From Chloroflexota bacterium (lineage in GTDB: Bacteria > Chloroflexota > Dormibacteria > Dormibacterales > Dormibacteraceae): a DNA stretch of 47,561 bases. A program made the position numbers and the translations under genes. The notes beneath the pieces are model-generated. The model was not told the origin of the DNA. It searched no databases and saw only the letters and a program-made list of their open reading frames with translations. Numbering within the stretch: position 1 is the first letter of the stretch; the number at the start of each line of letters is the position of its first letter. This document shows positions 24,911-33,100 of this stretch, piece by piece. Location of the stretch: positions 1 to 47,561 of the forward strand of contig VBGM01000148.1 in assembly GCA_005880855.1 (NCBI GenBank). Direction: 5' to 3'.

Positions 24911-26164
24911 ATGGCAGAGACCGAGCTCCGCCGTCGCCGGGCGCACGAGAGGCGGCTCAGATTCTCCGACGTGCTGAGAGCGATCGGGCCTGGCGTCATC
25001 ACCGGCGGCGCCGACAACGACCCAGCCGGCATTGCCACGTACTCTGTCGTGGGGACCACTGCCGGCTACGCGCAGAACTGGCTGCTGCTGCTGTCGACGC
25101 CGATGCTCATCGTCGTCCAGCAGATATCGGCCAAGGTCGGCAATGTGACCAAGACCGACCTCGCGACGCTCTTGCGCAATACAACGCCCGCGGTGCTGCT
25201 CATGGTGGTGGCCAACGTGATCACCATGGGCGCCGACCTGCTCGCGATGGCCGCCGCGCTGGAGCTCCTCACCGGCGCGCGATTGGTGTTCTGGGTCGTG
25301 CCGCTGGCGGGCCTCATGGCCTACGTGACCATCTTCACGGACTACAGGGTCCTCAGCAAATACCTCCTGTGGCTGGTGGCCGTGTTCGCCACCTACATCC
25401 TCGCGGCGTTCCTGGCTCGCCCCAACTGGGCCGATGTCCTCCTGAGCACGTTGGTGCCGCACGTTTCGTTCTCGCCAGGGTACTTGCTGGGCTCAGTGGC
25501 TCTCCTGGGCACGACCATCACCCCATACCTGTTCTTCTGGCAGGCGAGCGGGGAGGTTGAAGAGAGGCGTGGCGTGCAGGGCATGACGCAGCGAAACATC
25601 GACATCACCGCCGGAATGATCTGGTCGAACGTCACCGCATTTTTCATCATGGTGTCGACCGGGACAGTTCTGTACGCCCATCACGCAAGCATCAAAACCG
25701 CCGCCGATGCCGCACGCGCATTGGAGCCTTTCGCCGGTCGCTATGCCACAGATCTCTTCGCCGTGGGGATCATCGGAGCGGGCCTGCTGGCGATCCCGGT
25801 GCTCGCCGCGTCGGCCGCCTTTGGAGTAGCCGGCCTGGCCGGGTGGCGACGCGGCCTCGGGCGGCACGCGCAAAACGCGCCGCAGTTCTATGTCGTCATC
25901 GGTCTTTCGTTCCTGGTCGCCATGGAGCTTGCGGTCTCCGCCATCGATCCGATCAAGGCACTCTTCTACTCTCAGGTGCTCGACGGCGTCATTGCGCCGG
26001 TTCTGATCGTGCTCATGCTCCTGCTGACGTCGAATCGAAAGCTTATGGGCGACTACGTCAATCGGCTTCCGACCAAAGTCATCGGCTGGTCCGCGGCGGC
26101 CGTGATGGTGATCGCCGACATCGCCACGGCTTATGAGGTTGCCGGTCACGGCCTCCCGACCTGA
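24911..26164 (+). CDS. NRAMP-related divalent cation transporter, atypical metal site
   Basis: 417 residues with about 11 helices. Helix 1 has the family's unwound segment as [13 protein letters not shown] (Asp37-Pro38), in place of the classical DPGN. Helix 6 reads [18 protein letters not shown], so the Met-Pro-His of true Mn/Fe NRAMPs is Thr204-Pro205-Tyr206. This points to the bacterial NRAMP-related branch, some members of which carry Mg2+ rather than Mn2+ or Fe2+. Substrate is inference. Starts 0 bp after the BON-like gene. Confidence 0.85.
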   Translation: MAETELRRRRAHERRLRFSDVLRAIGPGVITGGADNDPAGIATYSVVGTTAGYAQNWLLLLSTPMLIVVQQISAKVGNVTKTDLATLLRNTTPAVLLMVVANVITMGADLLAMAAALELLTGARLVFWVVPLAGLMAYVTIFTDYRVLSKYLLWLVAVFATYILAAFLARPNWADVLLSTLVPHVSFSPGYLLGSVALLGTTITPYLFFWQASGEVEERRGVQGMTQRNIDITAGMIWSNVTAFFIMVSTGTVLYAHHASIKTAADAARALEPFAGRYATDLFAVGIIGAGLLAIPVLAASAAFGVAGLAGWRRGLGRHAQNAPQFYVVIGLSFLVAMELAVSAIDPIKALFYSQVLDGVIAPVLIVLMLLLTSNRKLMGDYVNRLPTKVIGWSAAAVMVIADIATAYEVAGHGLPT

Positions 26165-26264
26165 ATACCCGCACGAACTTGATGTCTGCGGCATGACTAC
26201 GCGGCGATCCTGTGATTCGAGTCACCGGGTCGCCGCATGCGGCGCGGCGTTCTCATAAGAAGGA

Positions 26265-26657
26265 ATGCAAACTACCGAGCCCAAGGCGACATCGAGGGAG
26301 CTGGCGGCGGATGTCGTGCAGGACGTCCAGCGCCTGGTCAGCCTCGAGGTCATGCTCGCCCGGCAGGAGCTCAAGGAGCTCGCGATCACGAACGCCATCG
26401 CGCTCGGATCCATGGCCGCCGCGGGCATGGTGGTCGCGATCGCGTTGCTCGTCGCCCTACCCGTCGCGGTGGTCGAGGCCGTCCCCTGGCACTGGCAGGC
26501 CGCGCTGCTGTGGGCAGTGGTTTACTTCGTTTTGGCGGGCGTGCTCTACCTGTTCGGCAGATCGCGGCTGAGGTTGCGGCTGCCGACCAGGACGCTCGAA
26601 ACACTGAAGGAGAACAAGGCGTGGGCGCTTCGTCAGCTGAGATCGAACGGCAGATAG
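26265..26657 (+). CDS. Holin-like membrane protein (phage holin superfamily III / DUF1469 type)
   Basis: 130 residues. An amphipathic N-terminus (ELAADVVQDVQRLVSLEVMLARQELKELA) precedes two strong helices (about 42-68 and 76-100) and a basic tail. This is the actinobacterial holin-like family, which in chromosomes is usually found with DUF3618 and YihY/BrkB genes, as here, and is not evidence of a phage. It probably acts in the cell envelope. Its 3' end overlaps the next gene by 37 bp. Confidence 0.85.
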   Translation: MQTTEPKATSRELAADVVQDVQRLVSLEVMLARQELKELAITNAIALGSMAAAGMVVAIALLVALPVAVVEAVPWHWQAALLWAVVYFVLAGVLYLFGRSRLRLRLPTRTLETLKENKAWALRQLRSNGR

Positions 26658-27058
26658 CCGAGACCCGGCAGCGCCTCGACGCGAACCTGAAGCTGCTCGA
26701 GCGCCGCGCGGTGTCGGGCGCGCGAAAGGCAGCGCGCGTGGCGGCGATGGTCGGTATCGGCCTCGCGTCTGCGGCAGCCGTCAGCTTTGCGATCTACAGG
26801 TTGACACGCCATCGGTCGCATGCGGCGCCCGTCAAGGACCCGGTGCCGGCATCTATTCGTCATCTGCCGACCAGGGCGACCAAGGCGCTCCGCAACCTGC
26901 CCGCGAAAGTCAAGGTCGTCGTCGCCGGCTCCGATGACTCTCGCAGTCCGAGCCCATGGCGGACGATCGCCGAGAGGGTCGCGACCACCGTCGCGGTCAG
27001 CACGGCCGGCGCGCTTGCCTCGCGCATCGTGAAGCGGCGCGGCCCGGCGCCGAAATGA
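26621..27058 (+). CDS. DUF3618 domain protein
   Basis: 145 residues from GTG 26621, preceded by AAGGAG. The opening SSAEIERQIAETRQRLDANLKLLE is the DUF3618 helix. One transmembrane helix follows (about 40-60), then a basic Pro-rich region and a second weak hydrophobic segment near the C-terminus. A structural envelope protein by context. It overlaps both neighbours (37 bp upstream, 4 bp downstream), so the three genes form one translational unit. Confidence 0.85.
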   Translation: MGASSAEIERQIAETRQRLDANLKLLERRAVSGARKAARVAAMVGIGLASAAAVSFAIYRLTRHRSHAAPVKDPVPASIRHLPTRATKALRNLPAKVKVVVAGSDDSRSPSPWRTIAERVATTVAVSTAGALASRIVKRRGPAPK

Positions 27059-28017
27059 TCAGAGCAATCAAGAGCTGGCTGCCGATCAGGGTCCTCGCCG
27101 CGTATGGGCAGAGCCAGGCGAGCAACTACGCCTCGGCGCTCGCATTCACGTGCATGCTGGCGATGTTCCCGCTGATGCTCGGAGCTCTCTCCCTGATCGG
27201 ATACGCGATTCGAGATCCAGGCCTCGAGGCGAAGGCCGAAGCCCTGATCATCGAGGTCTTCCCGACCACGGCCCAGCCGCAACTGCTCGACGCCGTCCAT
27301 GGGGTGAGGCAATCGGCCGGGTGGTTGGGTCTGCTGTCGCTGGCCGGCCTACTGTGGAGCGCCAGCAGCATCTTCGGGACCATGGAGTTTGCGTTGACGC
27401 AGATCTTTGGCACGAAGCAGCGGAACCTGGTCAGGCAGAAGCTGATGGGCCTTGTGATGATGATCCTGCTGGTGATCGCCGTCGGCATCACGGTGGCGGC
27501 GAATGCCGTGGCCGCGCTGTTCCCCTTGGCATGGGTGACCGGATTCATCATCGGGTCGGCGGTTATGGTCACGCTGCTTTCGTTGCTCTATCGCTTCGTC
27601 CCCAACCGCTCGTTCGAGGTGCGCGACGTGCTGCCAGGCGCGCTCCTCGCCGGAACCCTGATCGAAGTCTTCTCGCTCGGTTTTCCTCTATATGTGCGCC
27701 TCGCCGGCGGCTTCAACACATATGGCGCGCAGTTCGGCCTCTTCTTCCTCCTCGCCGCGTGGTTCTACGTCGTGAGCGAGCTCATCCTGTTTGGCGCTGT
27801 CTTCAACGAGTTTCGCCTCGGTCAGCCGGTCACGAAGGGTCTCATCGCGAGCCCGATGCACGAGTCCAGGGAGGTTCGCAAGCCAATCGAGGTGATCAAC
27901 GAGGACAAGGCTTCAGACCAACCTTTGTCCCGGCCATTCGCCCCGCCGTCGTTTGCGAAGAGGATGCTCGGGCATTTGGCGGTCTTCCGGCGCCGAAAGC
28001 GCACGACAACTACGTAA
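27055..28017 (+). CDS. YihY/virulence factor BrkB family membrane protein
   Basis: 320 residues. Six helices typical of YihY/BrkB: QASNYASALAFTCMLAMFPLMLGAL at the start, GLLWSASSIFGTMEFALTQIFG in the middle, and GGFNTYGAQFGLFFLLAAWFYVVSELILFGAVFNE near the end, followed by a charged cytoplasmic tail. The transport or structural role is unsettled. Start ATG 27055 overlaps DUF3618 (ATGA). The 200 bp that follow hold no gene; TTAGGCGC occurs twice there (28030, 28123), without clear meaning. Confidence 0.92.
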   Translation: MIRAIKSWLPIRVLAAYGQSQASNYASALAFTCMLAMFPLMLGALSLIGYAIRDPGLEAKAEALIIEVFPTTAQPQLLDAVHGVRQSAGWLGLLSLAGLLWSASSIFGTMEFALTQIFGTKQRNLVRQKLMGLVMMILLVIAVGITVAANAVAALFPLAWVTGFIIGSAVMVTLLSLLYRFVPNRSFEVRDVLPGALLAGTLIEVFSLGFPLYVRLAGGFNTYGAQFGLFFLLAAWFYVVSELILFGAVFNEFRLGQPVTKGLIASPMHESREVRKPIEVINEDKASDQPLSRPFAPPSFAKRMLGHLAVFRRRKRTTTT

Positions 28018-28217
28018 CTTACGCGCGATTTAGGCGCACTTTTTCATGTCCTCCAATCGAACCCCCTAACTCGATAGCTGCAGCCGCGCTACCGCGCACT
28101 CATACGTGACGACTTCGAAAAATTAGGCGCTGCGTAGTCCGCGCTGTAATGGGCGTTTCCATAGAAGAGGCCTATCCAAGATGTGTAGGGGGCCCGAACC
28201 AAACAGGAGGTCATCGT

Positions 28218-28550
28218 TTGGGAACGCTACTGTTCATCCTGCTCGTCGTTCTCCTATTCGCCGCGCTCGTAGGAGCCGGCGGATACAGCGTCCGACGCTA
28301 CTGGAGCCCGGTGGGTTCCGAGGTGGTGGAGACCGAGGGGACGACAGCCGGTGCGGGCGCTGGAATCGCAGCCGCGATCATGGCGCTCTTGGTGCTCATC
28401 CTCCTCTTCTTCGGCTTCAGTCAGTGGAATTGGTTTGGAACGAGGGCGCCGTATTCGACACCTTCGAACCCGACAACCGTCACTTCGCCGGCTCCGGCGC
28501 CGGGCGGTGGCGGCGGCACCCACCCATCACCGTCCGCAACTCCTTCCTGA
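28218..28550 (+). CDS. Small two-helix membrane protein with Pro/Thr/Ser tail
   Basis: 110 residues from TTG 28218, chosen because AGGAGG (28205-28210) lies exactly 7 bp upstream; an in-frame ATG at 28149 has no ribosome site. Helix 1 (about 3-24), a loop VRRYWSPVGSEVVETEG, helix 2 (about 46-68), then an outside tail rich in Pro, Ser, Thr and Gly (SNPTTVTSPAPAPGGGGGTHPSP). No family recognised. First of four small proteins in a row with strong ribosome sites. Confidence 0.7.
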   Translation: MGTLLFILLVVLLFAALVGAGGYSVRRYWSPVGSEVVETEGTTAGAGAGIAAAIMALLVLILLFFGFSQWNWFGTRAPYSTPSNPTTVTSPAPAPGGGGGTHPSPSATPS

Positions 28551-28567
28551 CCCTCCTCAGGGGAGCC

Positions 28568-28601
28568 GAGGGCCGCGCCCCGCGTGCAGGGGCCGGCCCT
28601 C
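28568..28601 (+). terminator. Strong GC hairpin after 28218-28550
   Basis: GAGGGCCG plus GCCCC (28568-28581, one bulged C) pairs with GGGGC plus CGGCCCTC (28589-28601) around a 7-base loop. Only a loose run of T follows (CTTCGTTCAT). Probably a terminator or processing hairpin between two small genes. Confidence 0.6.
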
Positions 28602-28643
28602 TTCGTTCATGCGGCCGCGTAATCAAGAAAGGAGGTTGATTTG

Positions 28644-29021
28644 ATGGCGACGACAAAGCAGAAGACAGCCGCACGCAGAAACATCAAGCGCGCGCGCACA
28701 GTGCAGAGCCGCCGCGCAAGCGGTGCCACCATCCGCAGACGCACGTCAGGCCTGAGCACGCGACAGCAGAACCGGCTGCCGGCCGAGAAGTTCGCATTTA
28801 CGAAGAAGCGCAAAGAACCGATCACCGACGCGCGTCATGTCCGCAATGCGATCGCTCGGTTCGACCAGGTCGAGGGCGTCACGGAGGCCGAGCGCGACAC
28901 GGCCTGGAAGCGAATCAGGGCTGCGGCGCGCAAATTTGGGATCGAGATTCACGCGAGAGGATGGCGATCGCTGATGAAGGGCGGGAAGACCGGCGCGCGC
29001 CGCCGGCGCGCGCGTGGGTAA
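28644..29021 (+). CDS. DUF6582-like small basic protein
   Basis: 125 residues. AAAGGAGGT (28628-28636) is 7 bp before ATG 28644. The N-terminal 45 residues are strongly basic (KTAARRNIKRARTVQSRR). The core LPAEKFAFTKKRKEPITDARHVRNAIARFDQVEGVTEAERDTAWKRI is the domain I know as DUF6582, also seen in phage and stress-related proteins. The Lys/Arg-rich tail (GGKTGARRRRARG) suggests nucleic-acid binding. Function unknown. Confidence 0.75.
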   Translation: MATTKQKTAARRNIKRARTVQSRRASGATIRRRTSGLSTRQQNRLPAEKFAFTKKRKEPITDARHVRNAIARFDQVEGVTEAERDTAWKRIRAAARKFGIEIHARGWRSLMKGGKTGARRRRARG

Positions 29022-29109
29022 CCGCGCCGCATTTGGTGGGTTTCAGTAGACAGATGCGGATTTTGAGACTGGCCACATCGGTCGGTCGGGAAAGGAGGTA
29101 CAGCGCAGA

Positions 29110-29280
29110 GTGATCCCGTTGATTGTCCTCGTCCTGTTGCTCCTGCTCCTTGGTGGGGGTGGCTTGATTGCGAGCGGGCTGCAGATATTGTGGCTGCTGC
29201 TCATCATCGGGCTGATCCTTTGGGTGTTCGGGTTCTTCTTCCGGGCCGCCGAAGGCGGAGGCCGCTGGTACTACTGGTAG
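29110..29280 (+). CDS. 56-residue hydrophobic protein
   Basis: GTG 29110 follows AAAGGAGGT (29091-29099). Two membrane helices (VIPLIVLVLLLLLLGGGG and ILWLLLIIGLILWVFGFFF) and a short tail RAAEGGGRWYYW. Its size and the aromatic ending resemble the small hydrophobic proteins often annotated in actinobacteria as stress-induced membrane peptides. Function unknown. Confidence 0.7.
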   Translation: MIPLIVLVLLLLLLGGGGLIASGLQILWLLLIIGLILWVFGFFFRAAEGGGRWYYW

Positions 29281-29304
29281 CCGCGTAAGAACGGCAATCA
29301 TCGC

Positions 29305-29324
29305 CGGGGGACAGCGGTCCCCCG
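29305..29324 (+). terminator. Hairpin after the 56-residue protein gene
   Basis: CGGGGGAC (29305-29312) pairs perfectly with GTCCCCCG (29317-29324), loop AGCG. It lies 24 bp after the stop codon. No T run follows, so it may be a pause or RNA-stabilising hairpin. Confidence 0.5.
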
Positions 29325-29342
29325 CCGCAGACCTGTTCTGTA

Positions 29343-29372
29343 GTACGGCGAATTCCCACATTCGTACGGCGA
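29343..29372 (+). promoter_or_regulatory. Two direct repeats GTACGGCGA, candidate operator
   Basis: Exact 9-bp copies at 29343-29351 and 29364-29372, 21 bp start to start (two helical turns). The second copy overlaps the expected -35 position of a promoter whose -10 could be GATACT (29391-29396). ATG 29424 of the zinc-ribbon gene follows. The arrangement suits an activator bound on one DNA face. Confidence 0.4.
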
Positions 29373-29423
29373 TTGTTGCGATCGCGGCGAGATACTTGGT
29401 GCGGTATCCCAGGGGAGGAAGAC

Positions 29424-29669
29424 ATGGGGGTTGTTCACCTGCCGGCCGGACGGCTGCACAGACCTGTTGCGGAGCGGTCGGCGCTTCGCCAGGGCATCGC
29501 AAGCGGGCCTGCGCATGTACACGTCGTCAAGCGTGCGGAAGTCATCGATGCCCAACCCTCCTATTGCGACGGATGCGCGAGGCCGATCGATTTCGGCGCC
29601 GTCTTCCGCGGGACGCTGGTCTACTGCAGTGTCGAATGCTTGCTCGGAGGTTCGCGGCCGCCCGCCTGA
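29424..29669 (+). CDS. Small Cys-rich (zinc-ribbon-like) protein
   Basis: 81 residues; GGGGAGGA precedes ATG 29424. The C-terminal half has YCDGCARPIDFGAVFRGTLVYCSVECLLGG: two CxxC/CxxxC knuckles about 17 residues apart, a likely zinc site. The N-terminal half is basic with several His. Other frames of the same stretch are also open, but only this one has the knuckles and a ribosome site. No partner evident. Confidence 0.65.
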   Translation: MGVVHLPAGRLHRPVAERSALRQGIASGPAHVHVVKRAEVIDAQPSYCDGCARPIDFGAVFRGTLVYCSVECLLGGSRPPA

Positions 29670-29693
29670 CTGAGCTTCGTCTAGTCTCCGCCT

Positions 29694-30980
29694 ATGAGTC
29701 GGGGTGACCCCACAGCATCCACGCTCGCTTTTCTCGAGGGCGCGCTCTCGAGAAATCGCCACGACCCGGATCAGCTCCGCGGCACTGATCCCTTAGACGG
29801 TCGCACGCTCCTGGCGCGCTACGAGCTCGAGCGCGCTCGCCTCACTTTGACCAGGCAGGCGATCGCGGTTCGTCGCGGCGGACTGTGGCGGTGGGAGGAG
29901 CTGCTACCCGTCCGCTCGCGAAAGTTCATCACCACCCTTGGCGAGGGTTCGACGCCGCTGCTGGCGGGGGGTCGCCTGTCACGAAACCTTGGGCTGGGCG
30001 GGCTGCGTGTGAAAGCTGAAAGCATGAACCCGACTGGATCCTTCAAGGCGCGAGGCATGGCCGTCGCTGTCAGCCGTGCGGTCGAGCTGGGAGCGACCCA
30101 CCTCGTCGCGCCCTCGGCTGGGAATGCGGCGGGCGCTCTGGCGGCGTACGCGTCGGCGGCGGGAGTGGAGGCGACGGTGGTCATGCCGGCCGACGCCCCG
30201 CTTGCCAATCAGGCGGAGGCGCTTGTGTGCGGGGCCCGTCTCATCCTCCTCGACGGCCTCATCTCCGATTGCGGCAAGCTCGCGCGCCTCGTCTGCGAGA
30301 AGGCGGGCGCGTTCGACATGGCCACCCTGCGCGAGCCCTACCGCGTGGAGGGTAAGAAGACACTTGGTTTCGAGCTGGCGGAGGACTTCGGCTGGACCCT
30401 GCCGGACGCCGTCGTCTATCCGACCGGCGGCGGCACCGGCCTGATCGGCATGTGGAAGGCGTTCGACGAGCTGGAGGCGTTGGGGTTCATCGGCTCGTCG
30501 CGGCCTCGTATGTATTCGGTGCAGTCGGATGGCTGTGCGCCGATCGTGCGTGCCTTCGAACAAGGGACGGCTTTTGCCGAGCCGTGGCCAGGAGCGGCCA
30601 CCCGCGCAGCGGGCATTCGTGTGCCGTCCGCCCTTGGCGACCACCTCATCCTCGAATGCCTTCGGCGCTCGGGCGGGGGAGCGGTCGCTGTCCCGGAGGC
30701 GGAGATCGTCTCCATGCAGATGTACGCCGCCCGCATGGGCGGTGGCTATCTCAGCCTGGAGTCCGCGGCGGCTTTTGCGGCCCTGCCGGTGATGCGAGAA
30801 CGAGGGCTTATCGAAGCGGACGAGCGGATCGTGGTCTTCGACACCGGCGCGGGCTTCAAATCAGAGCCGCCGCCGATCGAACGTCCGGCGGTCGTGGCCA
30901 ATGACCCGGAGGGCTGGGACGCCGTGGTCGAAACCGTGGCTGGCGCGGCCCCGAGCCCCAATATCATTGCCAGGTTGTGA
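29694..30980 (+). CDS. thrC: Threonine synthase
   Basis: 428 residues of the PLP fold type II family: converts O-phospho-L-homoserine to L-threonine. The PLP lysine lies in NPTGSFKARGMAVA; SAGNAAGALAAYASAAG and the phosphate-binding YPTGGGTGLIGMWKAF loops are complete, and the Thr in GEGSTPL is present. Start ATG 29694. A 4-bp overlap (GTGA) links it to proline dehydrogenase, an unusual pairing. A close relative such as diaminopropionate or cysteate synthase cannot be excluded. Confidence 0.85.
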   Translation: MSRGDPTASTLAFLEGALSRNRHDPDQLRGTDPLDGRTLLARYELERARLTLTRQAIAVRRGGLWRWEELLPVRSRKFITTLGEGSTPLLAGGRLSRNLGLGGLRVKAESMNPTGSFKARGMAVAVSRAVELGATHLVAPSAGNAAGALAAYASAAGVEATVVMPADAPLANQAEALVCGARLILLDGLISDCGKLARLVCEKAGAFDMATLREPYRVEGKKTLGFELAEDFGWTLPDAVVYPTGGGTGLIGMWKAFDELEALGFIGSSRPRMYSVQSDGCAPIVRAFEQGTAFAEPWPGAATRAAGIRVPSALGDHLILECLRRSGGGAVAVPEAEIVSMQMYAARMGGGYLSLESAAAFAALPVMRERGLIEADERIVVFDTGAGFKSEPPPIERPAVVANDPEGWDAVVETVAGAAPSPNIIARL

Positions 30981-31894
30981 GGGGGCTACTTCTCTGGTGC
31001 GCGCAGAATCCCTGGCTGTCAGAGCACGTGCCGAGCTGGGGTTTCGTGCGCCGCGCGGTCAAGCGGTTCATGCCGGGCGAGGAGTACGAGTCGGCCCTGA
31101 AAGCCGCCGTGGAGTTCAAGGCCAGGGGAATCGGGGCGGTGTTCACGAAGCTGGGCGAGAACATCAAGGCGATGTCCGAAGCTGCCGCGGCGGTCGAGCA
31201 CTACGAGATGGTGCTGACACAAGCAGCGGAGGCCGGCCTCGAGCCTGAGATCTCCATCAAGCCCACGCAGGTCGGGCTCGACATCGACCCAGAGGCCACC
31301 TTCGCCAACCTGAACCGGCTGGCCGCCGCGGCCGCGAAGGTCAAAGGCTTCATGTGGATCGATATGGAAGGCAGCGCCTACACCGACCGCACGCTCGACT
31401 TGTACAACCGCGTGCACTCACGACATCCCGCCACCGGTGTCTGCCTGCAGGCGTACCTGTACCGCACCGCCGCCGATGTGCATCGGATGCTGCCGTTCAA
31501 GCCCGCCGTCAGGCTGGTCAAGGGCGCCTACGCCGAGCCGGCGGATCGCGCGTTTCCTGCCAAGCGCGATGTCGACGCGAACTACCTGGCGCTGTGCGCG
31601 CTGATGCTTCCAGATGTGAACCGAGGCCGGCTCAAGCTGGTGCTGGCCACCCACGACGTGCCGCTCATCGAGCGCATCGCGCGGTTCGCCGATGCCATCG
31701 GCATGGACCGCCACGCGCTCGAGGTGCACATGCTGTATGGGATCCAGGCAGCGCACCAGGCGAGACTGGCCACTGAGGGCTACCGGGTCAAAGCGCTCAT
31801 CGCCTACGGCGATGCCTGGTATGCCTGGTACCTGAGGCGGCTGGCCGAGCGTCCCGCCAATGTGCTGTTCGTGGCGCGCCAGATGTTCGGCTAG
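30977..31894 (+). CDS. Proline dehydrogenase
   Basis: 305 residues, the monofunctional bacterial form: FAD-dependent oxidation of L-proline to pyrroline-5-carboxylate. Family stretches include EISIKPTQVGLDID, GFMWIDMEGSAYTDRTL, CLQAYLYRTAADVHRM, VRLVKGAYAEPAD, LVLATHDVPL and EVHMLYGIQ, with the C-terminal YGDAWYAWYLRRLAERPAN (the usual YxxxxxRRxxE active-site helix). Start GTG 30977 overlaps the threonine synthase stop. No P5C dehydrogenase is in the window. Confidence 0.93.
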   Translation: MRGLLLWCAQNPWLSEHVPSWGFVRRAVKRFMPGEEYESALKAAVEFKARGIGAVFTKLGENIKAMSEAAAAVEHYEMVLTQAAEAGLEPEISIKPTQVGLDIDPEATFANLNRLAAAAAKVKGFMWIDMEGSAYTDRTLDLYNRVHSRHPATGVCLQAYLYRTAADVHRMLPFKPAVRLVKGAYAEPADRAFPAKRDVDANYLALCALMLPDVNRGRLKLVLATHDVPLIERIARFADAIGMDRHALEVHMLYGIQAAHQARLATEGYRVKALIAYGDAWYAWYLRRLAERPANVLFVARQMFG

Positions 31895-32610
31895 GAGCCC
31901 TTGGTCAGGAAGATATCGAATTCGACTGTCACCTGGGAGTCGACGGTTACGAAGGGGACTGCCGGCGGCGAAACCCCGTAGTCCGTCATGTCGATCGCCA
32001 CGCTCCCCGCGATCTCGAGCTTGCCGCCGGCCTCCTGCGCCTTGGCGGTCGCCGTCACATCCTTGGTGACGCCGTGGATGGTCAGCTTGCCCGGTATCGA
32101 AAGTTCGATGGTCTGGCTCGTCACCGGTCCCGGAACCGACAGCGAAGATGCGATGAACGTCGCATTGGGGAACTGCTGAAGGTCCATCTGCCGGGACACG
32201 ACGCCGTCGCGCTGGGTGACGTCACGGCCGGCGACGGAGTCGATGCTGTGGAGGTCGGTGAGCACGGCCATGATCGTGATGGCGCTGACCTGGTAGCCGC
32301 TCGTCGCGTCACCGCTCACGGCCACGGTTCCACTCACCGTCGAGGTGCGCGCCACGGCTTCGTGCTTCGAGGACTGGCCGACGAAAAGCTCTTTGACCCG
32401 GTACCCGGCAAGGGATCCCGTCGTCACCGTCCAGCTCCCGGCGAGTCCGGTGCTCGTGGTGGCGGTGGGGGAGGCGTTGGGCGTCGCCGAAAGGCCCAGC
32501 GTGGCCGGTGTCGAGCGAAGGCCGGAGAAGAAGTAGACATAGGCGCCGCCTCCGGCCAAACCGACCGCTGCGACGACTGCGACTCCGGCGATCAGGATCC
32601 GATTCTTCAT
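31891..32610 (-). CDS. YceI-family protein with N-terminal membrane anchor
   Basis: 239 residues from ATG 32610. One N-terminal helix (MKNRILIAGVAVVAAVGLAGG), a Ser/Thr/Pro linker, then the YceI beta-barrel: GSWTVTTGSLAGYRVKELFVG, ITIMAVLTDLHSIDSVAGRD, GKLTIHGVTKDVTATAKA and VAIDMTDYGVSPPAVPFVTVDSQVTVEF. The family binds isoprenoid-like lipids in an extracellular barrel. Converges on proline dehydrogenase with a 4-bp overlap. Confidence 0.9.
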   Translation of the reverse strand: MKNRILIAGVAVVAAVGLAGGGAYVYFFSGLRSTPATLGLSATPNASPTATTSTGLAGSWTVTTGSLAGYRVKELFVGQSSKHEAVARTSTVSGTVAVSGDATSGYQVSAITIMAVLTDLHSIDSVAGRDVTQRDGVVSRQMDLQQFPNATFIASSLSVPGPVTSQTIELSIPGKLTIHGVTKDVTATAKAQEAGGKLEIAGSVAIDMTDYGVSPPAVPFVTVDSQVTVEFDIFLTKGS

Positions 32611-32631
32611 GTAATTCCCGAGCAATGAATG

Positions 32632-32660
32632 GGCAGGGCCAGCATTTCGCTGGCCCTGCC
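32632..32660 (-). terminator. Perfect 12-bp hairpin between two minus-strand genes
   Basis: GGCAGGGCCAGC (32632-32643) pairs with GCTGGCCCTGCC (32649-32660), loop of 5. It lies 17 bp after the stop of the 84-residue secreted protein and 21 bp before the YceI start. The flanking bases on the minus strand are CATTCATTG rather than a full T run. Likely an attenuator or terminator separating the two. Confidence 0.65.
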
Positions 32661-32677
32661 GTGCTGTGAGCGCACCT

Positions 32678-32932
32678 TTACGGTACGGTCGGGACCTGCC
32701 CAGCGTTCTCCTGGGCCTCGCGAGCAGCGCTCTCTGTGGCCTCGTGCGCGGCCGTCTCGTTGGGCACGAACTTGCCCGTCGAGGAGCTCGGCGCCGGGGT
32801 TGGACTGGTCGCGGTGGTGGCCGCGGCCGCGCTGAGGGTGGTCACGCCGTACAGGGCGGCTCCGACGACCCCACCTACGACCATCGACCCGGCGATGGCC
32901 GCCGCTGTTACTGCCGTACGAACTCTGTTCAT
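32678..32932 (-). CDS. Small secreted or anchored protein, Ala/Thr/Pro rich
   Basis: 84 residues; AGGAGG lies 11 bp before ATG 32932. A signal-like helix (VRTAVTAAAIAGSMVVGGVVGAALYGV) is followed by an Ala/Thr/Ser/Pro linker and an acidic helix (NETAAHEATESAAREAQENAG). No family recognised. Probably attached to the membrane by its N-terminus. Confidence 0.7.
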   Translation of the reverse strand: MNRVRTAVTAAAIAGSMVVGGVVGAALYGVTTLSAAAATTATSPTPAPSSSTGKFVPNETAAHEATESAAREAQENAGQVPTVP

Positions 32933-33100
32933 GTTGGCTTGCTTCCTCCTGATGATTTTTTTGCTCGAGCGTTGGGTCCGAGGTTGGCGCCGGACGCTCA
33001 GCGCGCCGTGTGAGGAGGCTGTGAATTTGGCAAGAGCCGTCTAAGCGAGCTCTGAGCCTTCTCCAATCGGCCGCGAAGGTTGCGCGCCGATGTTGTCGGC

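Noticed and set aside
26265-26657. Phage remnant, suggested by the holin-like gene
   Set aside because: The chromosomal holin/DUF3618/YihY operon is common in high-GC bacteria, and no other phage gene or attachment repeat is seen.
28030-28130. TTAGGCGC repeated twice in the gap after the YihY gene
   Set aside because: Eight bases, 93 bp apart, no relation to a promoter; likely chance.
29431-29673. Alternative frame with an 80-residue product over the zinc-ribbon gene
   Set aside because: No ribosome site at the right distance and no Cys knuckles; the frame from 29424 explains the conserved-looking motif.
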